Of a DNA stretch of 5,610 bases, positions 1-5,610 are shown piece by piece; position 1 is the first letter of the stretch; each line of letters starts with the position of its first letter. This DNA is from an uncultured Clostridium sp. (lineage in GTDB: Bacteria; Bacillota; Clostridia; Lachnospirales; Lachnospiraceae), in contig USFH01000133.1 of assembly GCA_900553925.1 (NCBI GenBank), positions 1-5,610 of the forward strand. Reading direction: 5' to 3'. The notes under the pieces are model-generated. The model saw only the letters and a list, made by a program, of their open reading frames with translations. It ran no database searches and was not told the origin of the DNA. Both the position numbers and the translations under genes were made by a program.

Positions 1-440
1 CTTCCGGTTGTTTCCACCTTCAACGGGAACTGCTGTGTCACCTTCTCTTCAAGGTTCAGCCGCATCGTATTATCTACACAGGTAATACTGATTTCATTCT
101 TCACAGAATCGCTTTTCGCTTCGACTGTAATCGGTACCGTGTTCGTAATTGACATCGCCGACAGATCAGCCGTTGCAATAAAGTCATTTCTGCCAAGCGC
201 CCCAACGACAGACCGTCTGCCCTTGACAACGATATCTACCGTATCTCCGGATGCCACATCATAGATCTTATCAAGTTCTTCTAACACATCCCCATTGAGC
301 TGTGTCACCGGAATATCAGAAATCTCTTTCGTCGTCTGGTAATCCGATATATTCGCAACAGCCAGCCATGCGATCACCGCAAGAATAACCGCTGCAATTT
401 TATAACCGATATGCCCATGTTCTTTCTTATTTTTTTCCAT
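1..440 (-). CDS. cdaR: CdaR, YbbR-domain regulator of diadenylate cyclase (N-terminal part, runs off the window)
   Basis: Only the first 146 complete codons are present; the gene continues past base 1. The protein begins MEKNKKEHGH, has one hydrophobic anchor at about residues 14-30 (IAAVILAVIAWLAVAN), then an extracytoplasmic beta-rich segment. YbbR-like signatures include IPVTQLNG (43-50), the TVDIVVKGRRSVVGAL stretch (67-82), DFIATADLSAMS (86-97) and TVPITVEA (101-108). Known for the family: CdaR (YbbR) is membrane-anchored with repeated YbbR domains outside the membrane and binds CdaA to modulate its activity; glmM often follows. About one and a half YbbR domains are visible here. The start is ATG at 440-438, with an excellent ribosome site (AAAGGAGG, 8 bases before the ATG), and it overlaps the end of cdaA by 14 bases, which implies translational coupling. 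The family call is firm; the full length and domain count cannot be seen. Confidence 0.9.
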   Translation of the reverse strand, partial: MEKNKKEHGHIGYKIAAVILAVIAWLAVANISDYQTTKEISDIPVTQLNGDVLEELDKIYDVASGDTVDIVVKGRRSVVGALGRNDFIATADLSAMSITNTVPITVEAKSDSVKNEISITCVDNTMRLNLEEKVTQQFPLKVETTG

Positions 441-1299
441 TGTTTCTACCTCCTTTCCGCCGTCTTGTGCGTCTGTGCACAGGAGCAGCCGGCTGCAAAG
501 AGGTCAGCTTCTTGCGAAGCTCAATTGCATCCAGGTTTCTATATAACGTACCACCATAGGCAACAGAAATCTCACCTGTCTCCTCTGATACAACAATGGT
601 CATACTATCTGACACTTCACTGATACCGACCGCTGCACGATGTCTGGTTCCAAGTGCTTTATTCAAATCAATCCGATCGGTAAGCGGCAGATAACAGGTT
701 GCCGCAAGCACCCGATTATCCCGTATAATCACTGCACCGTCATGCAACGGGGTATTATGTTCAAATATATTGATCAGCAGCTGTCTCGTAAGTGCTGCGT
801 CGATCAGGATTCCGGTATTCTCATATTCCCCAAGCGCAACATCCTGCTCAATGACAATGAGCGCGCCTGTCTTTACCTTTCCCATATCAATGGCTGCCGA
901 AACGAGCTCATCAATCGTATGGTCATTGACCCGTTCAAGATGGAGATTCTTATCGTCCCTTACAAGAACATCCGACAAAATCTTCTTCCGTCCAAGCTCT
1001 TCTAGCGCACGACGAAGTTCCGGCTGAAACAGGATAATGACCGCGATGATACCAACATTGATGGTATTCCGGAATATCCACAATATCGTATTCAAGCGAA
1101 AAAGAGATGCCAGTCCAACGAAGATAAACAGCACAACAATTCCCTTGAATAACGTCCATGCCCGGGTACGCTTAAACCAGAGCATAACATGATAGATTAC
1201 ATACGATAAGATAATGATCTCGATAATATCGGTCACATGAATCTTCGGTATATAAAACCAATCAAAATATACACTTAATGTTGTGAGTAACTTCTTCAA
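427..1299 (-). CDS. cdaA: Diadenylate cyclase CdaA (DacA), membrane-bound c-di-AMP synthase
   Basis: This enzyme makes the second messenger cyclic di-AMP from two ATP at the inner face of the membrane. The 290-aa protein has three predicted membrane helices (about 24-42, 50-68 and 72-90), a linker with FQPELRRALEELG (91-103), and a DAC (DisA_N-like) catalytic domain at about 115-260. Catalytic signatures are visible: GALIVIE (145-151), the DGA motif in PLHDGAVI (184-191) and RHRAA (219-223). Length is slightly above the roughly 270 aa of Bacillus and Listeria CdaA; the excess is a strongly basic tail (HRRTRRRKGGRNNGKK, 275-290). The start is TTG at 1299-1297, chosen because AAGGGGTG lies 7 bases upstream and no ATG exists before residue 39. 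It follows the 399-aa membrane-protein gene by 50 bases and overlaps cdaR by 14 bases. Family knowledge: c-di-AMP controls potassium and osmolyte transport and cell-wall homeostasis. Confidence 0.96.
   Translation of the reverse strand: MKKLLTTLSVYFDWFYIPKIHVTDIIEIIILSYVIYHVMLWFKRTRAWTLFKGIVVLFIFVGLASLFRLNTILWIFRNTINVGIIAVIILFQPELRRALEELGRKKILSDVLVRDDKNLHLERVNDHTIDELVSAAIDMGKVKTGALIVIEQDVALGEYENTGILIDAALTRQLLINIFEHNTPLHDGAVIIRDNRVLAATCYLPLTDRIDLNKALGTRHRAAVGISEVSDSMTIVVSEETGEISVAYGGTLYRNLDAIELRKKLTSLQPAAPVHRRTRRRKGGRNNGKK
449..456 (-). promoter_or_regulatory. Strong ribosome binding site of cdaR
   Basis: AAAGGAGG on the minus strand lies 8 bases before the cdaR ATG and inside the last codons of cdaA. 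The near-consensus Shine-Dalgarno sequence, placed in the basic tail coding region of cdaA, fixes the cdaR start and suggests cdaR is translated at least as efficiently as cdaA. Confidence 0.8.
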
Positions 1300-1305
1300 A
1301 CTAAC

Positions 1306-1313
1306 ACCCCTTA
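1306..1313 (-). promoter_or_regulatory. Ribosome binding site that fixes the TTG start of cdaA
   Basis: On the minus strand AAGGGGTG is followed by TTAGT and then TTGAAGAAG. The AGGGG core is 7 bases from the TTG codon. With no in-frame ATG nearby, this site supports TTG as the real start. It lies in the 50-base gap after the preceding gene, so cdaA is not tightly coupled to it. Confidence 0.7.
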
Positions 1314-1349
1314 ATTTTGCCGTCTTCTACTGTCTTGTTCCAGTCGCTT

Positions 1350-2549
1350 CTATGGGCGTGGTCTTCCTTGTCCGTTTCCCTGCTGTTGACGCGGCTGTCT
1401 GGTCTGGCTGTTCGCTCCCTGTCTTGGGCGTGCCTGTTGTACCGCCTGGCCATTCGCTGCCTGTGTCTGACGTACCGGTCTTACCTGACCATCCACTCCA
1501 TGCTGTGGGTGTGCAGATCTTGCCTGTCCATCTGTTCCATGCTGTGGGCGTGCAGGTCTTGCCTGTCCATCCACACCCTGCCGGGAACGGCTCTGCCCGG
1601 ATGTCATCTTACGGTTATCCATCTGTGTTTCCACATCTTCGGTTATATTCTTTACTGTCTTTTTCTGGCTTCCAAGCTTCGGAATTGCCTTCACATAATA
1701 ATAGTAATCGTCATCCTCAAACTGTACAACTTCCTTGCGGGAGTAATCCACCACACTCTTGCACATCTGCACGATCACGCTGACAACGCCACCAAGAAGC
1801 GATCCGAGAACCAGGCTTCCGGCATTCGCATTCACACCGACAAACATGCCACATACCATAAATACCAGGATGGTAAATACGCTACCCACGCCGATTGCAA
1901 CATACCATGCATAGTCAAAACGTAACCGGTATATAAATGCCGTTACAAGAATCACAATTGCAAACGCAATGATTGCAAGCAGCATATTCTTATCCTTAAC
2001 GATATTATTCACAATATACGCATATCCCTGAAAATCTTTCTCTGTTCCAGCGGTAAGTGTTGCCTGTGCCTCTTTCACATACTGTGCAAAATAATATAAA
2101 ACTACACCAAATGCCGCCGGCACAGCGCCTGAAAATCCTGCAAAAATTGCCACAAGCACCGGTGCTGCAAACGGAAGCTTCAACATATACAGAACCGGCA
2201 CAAGTGCAAGCACATATCCGGTATTCTGAAACATACGCATGTATGAGCAATACATAATAAGGAACAACAGCAATGCCAATACTCCCACATCAATAGATAC
2301 GGAAAAGCAATGAACCGCAATTACAACGCCTGCCACAAAAACCACTACCGGCGTTGACACAAGTGCACTGATCACAGAGAGTAAAAACACAATAACCCCT
2401 CTATCTAAAAACTCTGAATATCCAAACAGAGAATTTACACATGAGAAAATGACCAACGCAAAAATAAACCGTATAACCGGTGTAATTACCTCATCATATT
2501 TCCTTAAGAAATCCCGGATGGAATCTCTGACTGCTATCAATCCTGCCAT
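1350..2549 (-). CDS. Polytopic membrane protein with a repetitive Arg/Gln/Gly-rich tail, function unknown
   Basis: I cannot assign a named function. The 399-aa protein starts MAGLIAVRDS and has about eight hydrophobic segments (near 24-40, 50-66, 67-83, 87-101, 111-125, 128-155, 189-206, 215-238 and 245-263; some may pair or be re-entrant). Just after the last helix comes VDYSRKEVVQFEDDDYYYYV (267-286) then KAIPKLG, an acidic, tyrosine-rich block. I recall a very similar block in uncharacterised Lachnospiraceae membrane proteins; this is memory, not a search. Residues 292-399 look disordered, with about five 13-residue repeats of the GVDGQARPARPQH kind, and are strongly basic. The start is ATG at 2549, with GGGAGGGGAG upstream and a 7-base spacing. 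It begins 2 bases after the preceding stop and precedes cdaA by 50 bases. The tail suggests binding to an acidic partner or surface on the cytoplasmic side (inference). It could be a scaffold or partner of CdaA. Confidence 0.85.
   Translation of the reverse strand: MAGLIAVRDSIRDFLRKYDEVITPVIRFIFALVIFSCVNSLFGYSEFLDRGVIVFLLSVISALVSTPVVVFVAGVVIAVHCFSVSIDVGVLALLLFLIMYCSYMRMFQNTGYVLALVPVLYMLKLPFAAPVLVAIFAGFSGAVPAAFGVVLYYFAQYVKEAQATLTAGTEKDFQGYAYIVNNIVKDKNMLLAIIAFAIVILVTAFIYRLRFDYAWYVAIGVGSVFTILVFMVCGMFVGVNANAGSLVLGSLLGGVVSVIVQMCKSVVDYSRKEVVQFEDDDYYYYVKAIPKLGSQKKTVKNITEDVETQMDNRKMTSGQSRSRQGVDGQARPARPQHGTDGQARSAHPQHGVDGQVRPVRQTQAANGQAVQQARPRQGANSQTRQPRQQQGNGQGRPRP
1353..1577 (-). repeat. Tandem 39-bp (13-residue) degenerate repeats encoding the disordered tail
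   Basis: Residues 325-399 of the polytopic membrane protein form units beginning GVDGQ, GTDGQ, GVDGQ, ANGQ, GANSQ and GNGQ, mostly 13 residues apart. At DNA level, units 1539-1577 and 1500-1538 match at about 33 of 39 bases by eye; unit 1461-1499 is more diverged, and the rest are recognisable only as protein. The pattern fits repeat expansion by slippage or unequal exchange followed by drift. All units keep the reading frame. Confidence 0.8.
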
Positions 2550-2551
2550 GG

Positions 2552-3325
2552 TTATTCTCCCCTCCCTGTTTTGTCTGGTTTATTTGTATTATAGACATGG
2601 TCTTCCCGATACATCTTCCGGTTCTGTTCTTCTCTCAGCTTCCGGAGCTGTTCCTGTTCGAGCTGTTCTCTCCGTTGCCGGATTCTCTGACGTTCCGTCT
2701 CGATCTCCTGCTGCCGCTTCGCCTCGATCTCCTGCTGCGCCTGAATACGCTCATTTCTTTTTCTGACGTTCTCTATTATTTCCTGATTCTTGCGCTCCTG
2801 TTGTGCCTGCAGCTGACGGTTCACAAGGTCTGAACGGTTTACATGTGCCCGTGCTGCCGCTGCCGGATTGCTGTTTGCGCGTGCTGTCGATACATCATCT
2901 GTTGTCCGCGTACCTTCTGCAACCATCTGTCTCACAGGCAGCGGATCATCTGCATGAATCAACGCTTTCAAGTTTGCATTGTACTGTGCAAGACCATTTT
3001 TCGCCTTCTTATAACGGTAATTATAAATCAAAGATGCAATCACGAAATAGATTGCACAGACTATCACATACCCACCGAGCATCTTATATACGATTGCAAA
3101 ATAATCCAAGTCATTCAGTTTCTCTAAAATACTGTCAAACGCCATAAATACATATCCTGCAATCAGACACCAGTAAAGCACTGTGACTGCGACCCATGTT
3201 TTAAGTACATTATAACGGACATAATCGCTTCTGTAATATTTGCTTACAACCAGGCTTTTGTTCTTTTCATGTTTCTCAAATATCGCAAGCTTCGTCATAA
3301 GGATGGTTTTCTTCTCGTCAACCAT
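2552..3325 (-). CDS. Two-helix membrane protein with a long Gln/Arg/Glu coiled coil, function unknown
   Basis: No named family is recognised. From the chosen start the protein has 257 aa: a charged N-terminal segment (MVDEKKTILMTKLAIFEKHE), two membrane helices (about 43-62 and 82-101), a short basic stretch (YNYRYKKAKN), a linker rich in Ala/Asn/Thr (125-165), and a long charged helix at about 166-240 with 8-residue units such as QQEIEAKR and QQEIETER. It ends in a polar tail. Both ends are probably cytoplasmic (inference from the charge pattern). The N-terminal half resembles, from memory, uncharacterised Lachnospiraceae proteins. Start choice: ATG at 3325 has AGAGG 7 bases upstream; the in-frame ATG at 3331 is too close to that site and the one at 3340 lacks a good one, so 3340 (262 aa) is the alternative. 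It is the first gene after the promoter at 3369-3397 and ends 2 bases before the next start, so the two proteins are probably made together. Confidence 0.85.
   Translation of the reverse strand: MVDEKKTILMTKLAIFEKHEKNKSLVVSKYYRSDYVRYNVLKTWVAVTVLYWCLIAGYVFMAFDSILEKLNDLDYFAIVYKMLGGYVIVCAIYFVIASLIYNYRYKKAKNGLAQYNANLKALIHADDPLPVRQMVAEGTRTTDDVSTARANSNPAAAARAHVNRSDLVNRQLQAQQERKNQEIIENVRKRNERIQAQQEIEAKRQQEIETERQRIRQRREQLEQEQLRKLREEQNRKMYREDHVYNTNKPDKTGRGE
2699..2738 (-). repeat. Direct repeat inside the coiled-coil coding region
   Basis: The 16-base sequence CTCGATCTCCTGCTGC (plus-strand reading) occurs at 2699-2714 and again at 2723-2738, 24 bases apart. It encodes the neighbouring QQEIEAKR and QQEIETER units, and the helix seems to have grown by local duplication. 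The 8-residue period differs from the usual 7 of a coiled coil, so a single extended charged helix is also possible. Confidence 0.75.
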
Positions 3326-3368
3326 ATCCATACCTCTCATACTTTATTCGGCAAAGCCGTTCTTTCTT

Positions 3369-3397
3369 ATCATATCGCATCTCGCCCTCAAAATCAA
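3369..3397 (-). promoter_or_regulatory. Sigma-A-type promoter of the c-di-AMP operon
   Basis: On the minus strand TTGATT (3397-3392) is separated by 17 bases from TATGAT (3374-3369). These match the -35 consensus at four of six bases and the -10 consensus at five of six, with the optimal spacing. Transcription would begin near base 3362, giving a leader of about 37 bases before the ATG at 3325. The position fits a separate transcription start for the four genes ending in cdaA-cdaR. This is a sequence match only. Confidence 0.65.
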
Positions 3398-3417
3398 TCG
3401 TTGATTCCCCGTACAAT

Positions 3418-3440
3418 TTGAAAATACGGTGAATTTTCAA
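3418..3440 (-). other. AT-rich inverted repeat over the glycosyltransferase stop codon
   Basis: TTGAAAAT (3440-3433 on the minus strand) and ATTTTCAA (3425-3418) form a perfect 8-bp stem with a 7-base loop. The TGA stop codon of the glycosyltransferase (3439-3437) lies in the first arm. The stem is poor in G and C and no run of T follows, so it is at best a weak terminator or a 3' end stabiliser; chance is possible in AT-rich DNA. Confidence 0.35.
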
Positions 3441-4195
3441 TGAGATGCATATTTTCTGACGCCATTTATCATATAGCAGGCCAACATGCACATGGATTTC
3501 CACCACCCGTATCCGGCATACCTGTATGTACGATATGTCATCTGTGCAGATTTCCACTTATTTCTGGACTTTCCACCCTCCGACAGCCGGTATAATAGCA
3601 GCGGCTCATCGATTCCAACCATCCGGACACCATCCTTTAGCATCCGAAGCCAGGTCAGATAGTCCTCATGCACCTCACTGTGTTCCATCGGATACCGCAG
3701 TGCGGTTTCCCGACGGAGCAGAACGGACGAGCAGTTGATCCGGTTGGACTTCTCCAGTTCACTAAGTGTAATGATCTCCGGTGTATGAATTACTATTCCT
3801 GTATTCTCTCCATCTGCGCGGATCAGCATCCGTCCCGTGTTGCACAGATCTGCCCCGGTCTCTTCAAGAAGTTTTATCTGCCTGGCAAGCTTCCCTTCCG
3901 CGAAGCGGTCGTCAGCATCGAGAAAAGCAATATAGCTGCCCTTCGCTAACAGAACACCTTTGTTACGCGTCCGGGCAACTCCCATATTCTCTTTATTCTC
4001 AATCAACGAAACAGATATGTCACCCACTTCTCCTCGATGGGCTTCGAGCCATTGCCGAAGCACAATAGCCGAACCATCTGTCGATGCATCATCGAGCACG
4101 ATCAGTTCAAGTTCCACCCGCTGTGCAAGTACCGAAGCAACTGCCTCACAGACATAATCCTTCGCATTATAGAGTGGTATAATCACAGAAATCAT
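3437..4195 (-). CDS. Family 2 glycosyltransferase (GT-A fold), surface polymer synthesis
   Basis: This probably transfers a sugar from a nucleotide-sugar donor to a surface glycan or lipid-linked intermediate at the cytoplasmic membrane face. The 252-aa protein shows the classic order: MISVIIPLYNAKDYVCEAVAS at the N-terminus (nucleotide-binding strand), LDDASTDGSA (34-43), ENMGVARTRNKG (69-80), FLDADD (91-96) with the metal-binding DxD, CSSVLLRRE (155-163), and SEVHEDYLTW (173-182) with the likely catalytic acidic pair near HED. It ends after the hydrophobic CMLACYMINGVRKYA stretch (236-250), typical of short family members with no separate membrane domain. The start is ATG at 4195, directly after the TAA of the preceding gene, with GGAG 8 bases upstream, so translation is coupled. 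Donor and acceptor cannot be read from the sequence; the CDP-glycerol transferase neighbours point to a teichoic-acid-like polymer. Confidence 0.92.
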   Translation of the reverse strand: MISVIIPLYNAKDYVCEAVASVLAQRVELELIVLDDASTDGSAIVLRQWLEAHRGEVGDISVSLIENKENMGVARTRNKGVLLAKGSYIAFLDADDRFAEGKLARQIKLLEETGADLCNTGRMLIRADGENTGIVIHTPEIITLSELEKSNRINCSSVLLRRETALRYPMEHSEVHEDYLTWLRMLKDGVRMVGIDEPLLLYRLSEGGKSRNKWKSAQMTYRTYRYAGYGWWKSMCMLACYMINGVRKYASH

Positions 4196-5467
4196 TTATC
4201 GTTCTCCATCAAACACAAGCTTCATAATACGTTCTGTCGCATGTCCGTCACAGGCACTCATAAACTTCTGCCGGAAGTCCTGTACCTGCTTCTTATCAAA
4301 CCGTTCATCCACATGCCGGATATAATCGATCATTTCCTCTGTCGTCGTATGGATCGGTCCCGGAACAAAGTCCTTATAATCATAGTAAAATCCACGCCAG
4401 TCATAGTAGTTATCCAGATCAAAGGCAAAGAAGATCATCGGCTTTTCAAACAGCGAATACTCAAATACCAGTGATGAATAATCCGAGATACAGATGTCTG
4501 CCACAAACAGCAGCTCTTCGATACTCATATCATCTGTCAGATCAAATGCAAAATCCTCATACCCTTCCGGAACTGCAGTCCGCTTCTTCACAAACGGATG
4601 CAGCTTGAAGAGTAACACATAATCTTTCCCGAGTGCATCACCAAACGCCGCGATATCCAGCCGATTTGGTGTCTTAGCCTTTGCAACTCTTCCACGGAAT
4701 GTCGGTGCATACAAAATCACCTTCTTGCCCTTCGCCTGCGGCACAACCTCATACAGCTTCTTTTGGGCTGCCTTCTTTGCCGTCTCATCATAGAACACAT
4801 CGGAACGGGAAATACCGGTTGGGACAACCACACCTTTTTTATCCTGTAGGGACATTGCCTCCTCATATGCCCAGACAACCTCCGGTGCACTGACGGTTAC
4901 ATACGTGTAATTTCCATGATATGGATATTTCTCCAGTGTCTTTCTGTCATCACCGAATATAAGCTCTGCCGTACTCATGCCAAACTTCTTGAAGGCCCCG
5001 CAGCCGTGCCAGAGCTGTGTGACAATCGTCTCCTTCCGCATCGGAAGGGCAGCGATCACATCCGAGGATTCATTTAAGAAAATATATTTTGCATCTGCGA
5101 TATCCGTGATCATTGCCTCGCATGCATGCTGGTAGTCTTTTCGCTTGGAGAATCCACTACGCAGGAAATGTGTATGGATTTCGTATTTGTTTTCCTCCTG
5201 CACCTTCTTGTACATCAGGGAAAAACTGTCACTGATCTTGCTCTCCCGCACCTCGATAAAGACAACCTTCTTCTCGTTGACCGGTCTTGCCGCATATTTA
5301 TTATAAAGTTTTGGATAATGCTTCCGCAGCATCTCATAACGGTACATCCTGCGGATCTGCTTTCTGCACACACGGTACACCTTCCGCAGTGCCCGGTATG
5401 GAATGGTCTTTTGAATCGTCTTAAATACGATCGTTTTCTTAAATTTCTTAAATAAGCTTTTCAACAT
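4196..5467 (-). CDS. CDP-glycerol glycerophosphotransferase family protein (TagB/TagF-like)
   Basis: Members move glycerol phosphate from CDP-glycerol to a lipid-linked or growing polymer at the inner membrane face. The 423-aa protein starts MLKSLFKKFK with a basic amphipathic region (1-60), likely for peripheral membrane binding, and a connecting segment with VVFIEVRESKISDSFSLMY (68-86). The transferase domain then shows QLWHGCGAFKKFG (151-163), YAPTFRGR (253-260), FKLHPF (287-292) and SDYSSLVFEYSLFEKP (328-343), followed by DLDNYYDWRGF (350-360). The histidines of WHG and LHP match those known to be essential in TagF. Length suits a single-domain TagB-like enzyme, so primase versus polymerase cannot be settled. 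The start at 5467 was preferred over ATG at 5488 or 5521: AGGAG lies 13 bases upstream, a long gap, while the others lack any site and would lie deeper in the upstream gene. It overlaps that gene by 20 bases. Confidence 0.9.
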   Translation of the reverse strand: MLKSLFKKFKKTIVFKTIQKTIPYRALRKVYRVCRKQIRRMYRYEMLRKHYPKLYNKYAARPVNEKKVVFIEVRESKISDSFSLMYKKVQEENKYEIHTHFLRSGFSKRKDYQHACEAMITDIADAKYIFLNESSDVIAALPMRKETIVTQLWHGCGAFKKFGMSTAELIFGDDRKTLEKYPYHGNYTYVTVSAPEVVWAYEEAMSLQDKKGVVVPTGISRSDVFYDETAKKAAQKKLYEVVPQAKGKKVILYAPTFRGRVAKAKTPNRLDIAAFGDALGKDYVLLFKLHPFVKKRTAVPEGYEDFAFDLTDDMSIEELLFVADICISDYSSLVFEYSLFEKPMIFFAFDLDNYYDWRGFYYDYKDFVPGPIHTTTEEMIDYIRHVDERFDKKQVQDFRQKFMSACDGHATERIMKLVFDGER

Positions 5468-5610
5468 CGTTTCTCTTTGTCTCCTCATGTAAAATATATC
5501 GAACCAACCGTTTCGTTGCATTTCCGTCGCAACGGCTCATATACTGCTCCCGGAACGCATGACGTTTCTCTGCGTACACATCCTTCCCCAATGTGCCGGC
5601 AACCGCATCC
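5448..5610 (-). CDS. C-terminal end of a second CDP-glycerol glycerophosphotransferase-like protein (partial)
   Basis: The gene enters from beyond base 5610; 53 codons and the TAA stop (5450-5448) are visible. It reads DAVAGTLGKDVYAEKRHAFR and continues with EQYMSRCDGNATKRLVRYIL. That segment aligns with FRQKFMSACDGHATERIMKL at the end of the next gene, matching at FR, MS-CDG-AT-R and the surrounding spacing. This region closes the glycerophosphotransferase domain, so the two genes are tandem family members. The final residues HEETKRNDVEKLI extend a little past the usual end and overlap the next gene by 20 bases. It was not reported as a complete frame because its start is outside the window. 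The call rests on similarity to its neighbour over about 20 residues. Confidence 0.75.
   Translation of the reverse strand, partial: DAVAGTLGKDVYAEKRHAFREQYMSRCDGNATKRLVRYILHEETKRNDVEKLI

Noticed and set aside
1461..1577. CRISPR-like spaced repeats
   Set aside because: The units are directly adjacent without unique spacers, and all lie in frame within a coding region.
1317..1925. A 202-codon open frame on the plus strand, with another of 166 codons at 1283-1783
   Set aside because: Both lie opposite the membrane-protein gene and its repetitive tail; their low-complexity Cys/Leu/Ser-rich products mirror the repeats, and neither has a recognisable domain.
3349..3359. CGGCAAAGCCG small hairpin followed by TTCTTTCTT on the plus strand, as a possible terminator
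   Set aside because: The stem is only 4 bp, the T-run is broken, and no plus-strand gene precedes it. On the minus strand it falls in the short operon leader and is too small to call a regulatory element.
3326..3362. A c-di-AMP riboswitch (ydaO/yuaA type) in the operon leader
   Set aside because: The predicted leader is only about 37 bases, far too short for that riboswitch class, and no matching structure is visible.
3318..3557. A 79-codon minus-strand frame crossing the end of the glycosyltransferase and the intergenic gap
   Set aside because: Most of it is out of frame with the clear glycosyltransferase, it has no supported start, and the promoter elements fall within it.
4037..4474. A 145-codon plus-strand frame
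   Set aside because: It lies opposite two genes with clear family motifs and its product resembles no known domain.

Overview
Every gene I can support in this window lies on the minus strand, so the biological reading order runs from base 5610 down to base 1. The protein types suggest an anaerobic Firmicute of class Clostridia, most likely family Lachnospiraceae: a CdaA-type diadenylate cyclase followed by a YbbR/CdaR protein, preceded by two membrane proteins that resemble, from memory, families seen mainly in Lachnospiraceae. The family assignment is inference; no rRNA or other phylogenetic marker is present.

Region A (about 5610 to 3437) is the end of a cell-surface polymer cluster. It holds the last 53 codons of a CDP-glycerol glycerophosphotransferase-like protein, a complete second member of that family (423 aa), and a family 2 glycosyltransferase (252 aa). 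The first two overlap by 20 bases, and the third starts on the base after the preceding stop codon, so they look translationally coupled. Together they suggest assembly of a teichoic-acid-like or other glycerol-phosphate-containing polymer, or its attachment to a glycan.

Region B (3436 to about 3326) is the only real gap between genes. It contains a good sigma-70/sigma-A-type promoter reading into the next unit (TTGATT, 17 bases, TATGAT). An AT-rich 8-bp inverted repeat covers the stop codon of the glycosyltransferase but lacks a following T-run, so read-through from region A is possible.

Region C (3325 to 1) is a compact c-di-AMP operon. Its order is a two-helix membrane protein with a long charged, glutamine-rich coiled coil, then a polytopic membrane protein with a repetitive Arg/Gln/Gly/Pro tail, then cdaA (diadenylate cyclase, TTG start), then cdaR (YbbR regulator, cut off by the window edge). 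In many Firmicutes glmM follows cdaR; here that position would be beyond base 1 and cannot be seen. The two unnamed membrane proteins sit ahead of the cyclase in what appears to be the same transcript. They are the least explained part of the window and candidate partners or regulators of c-di-AMP synthesis. No tRNA, rRNA, CRISPR array, insertion sequence or riboswitch was recognised.
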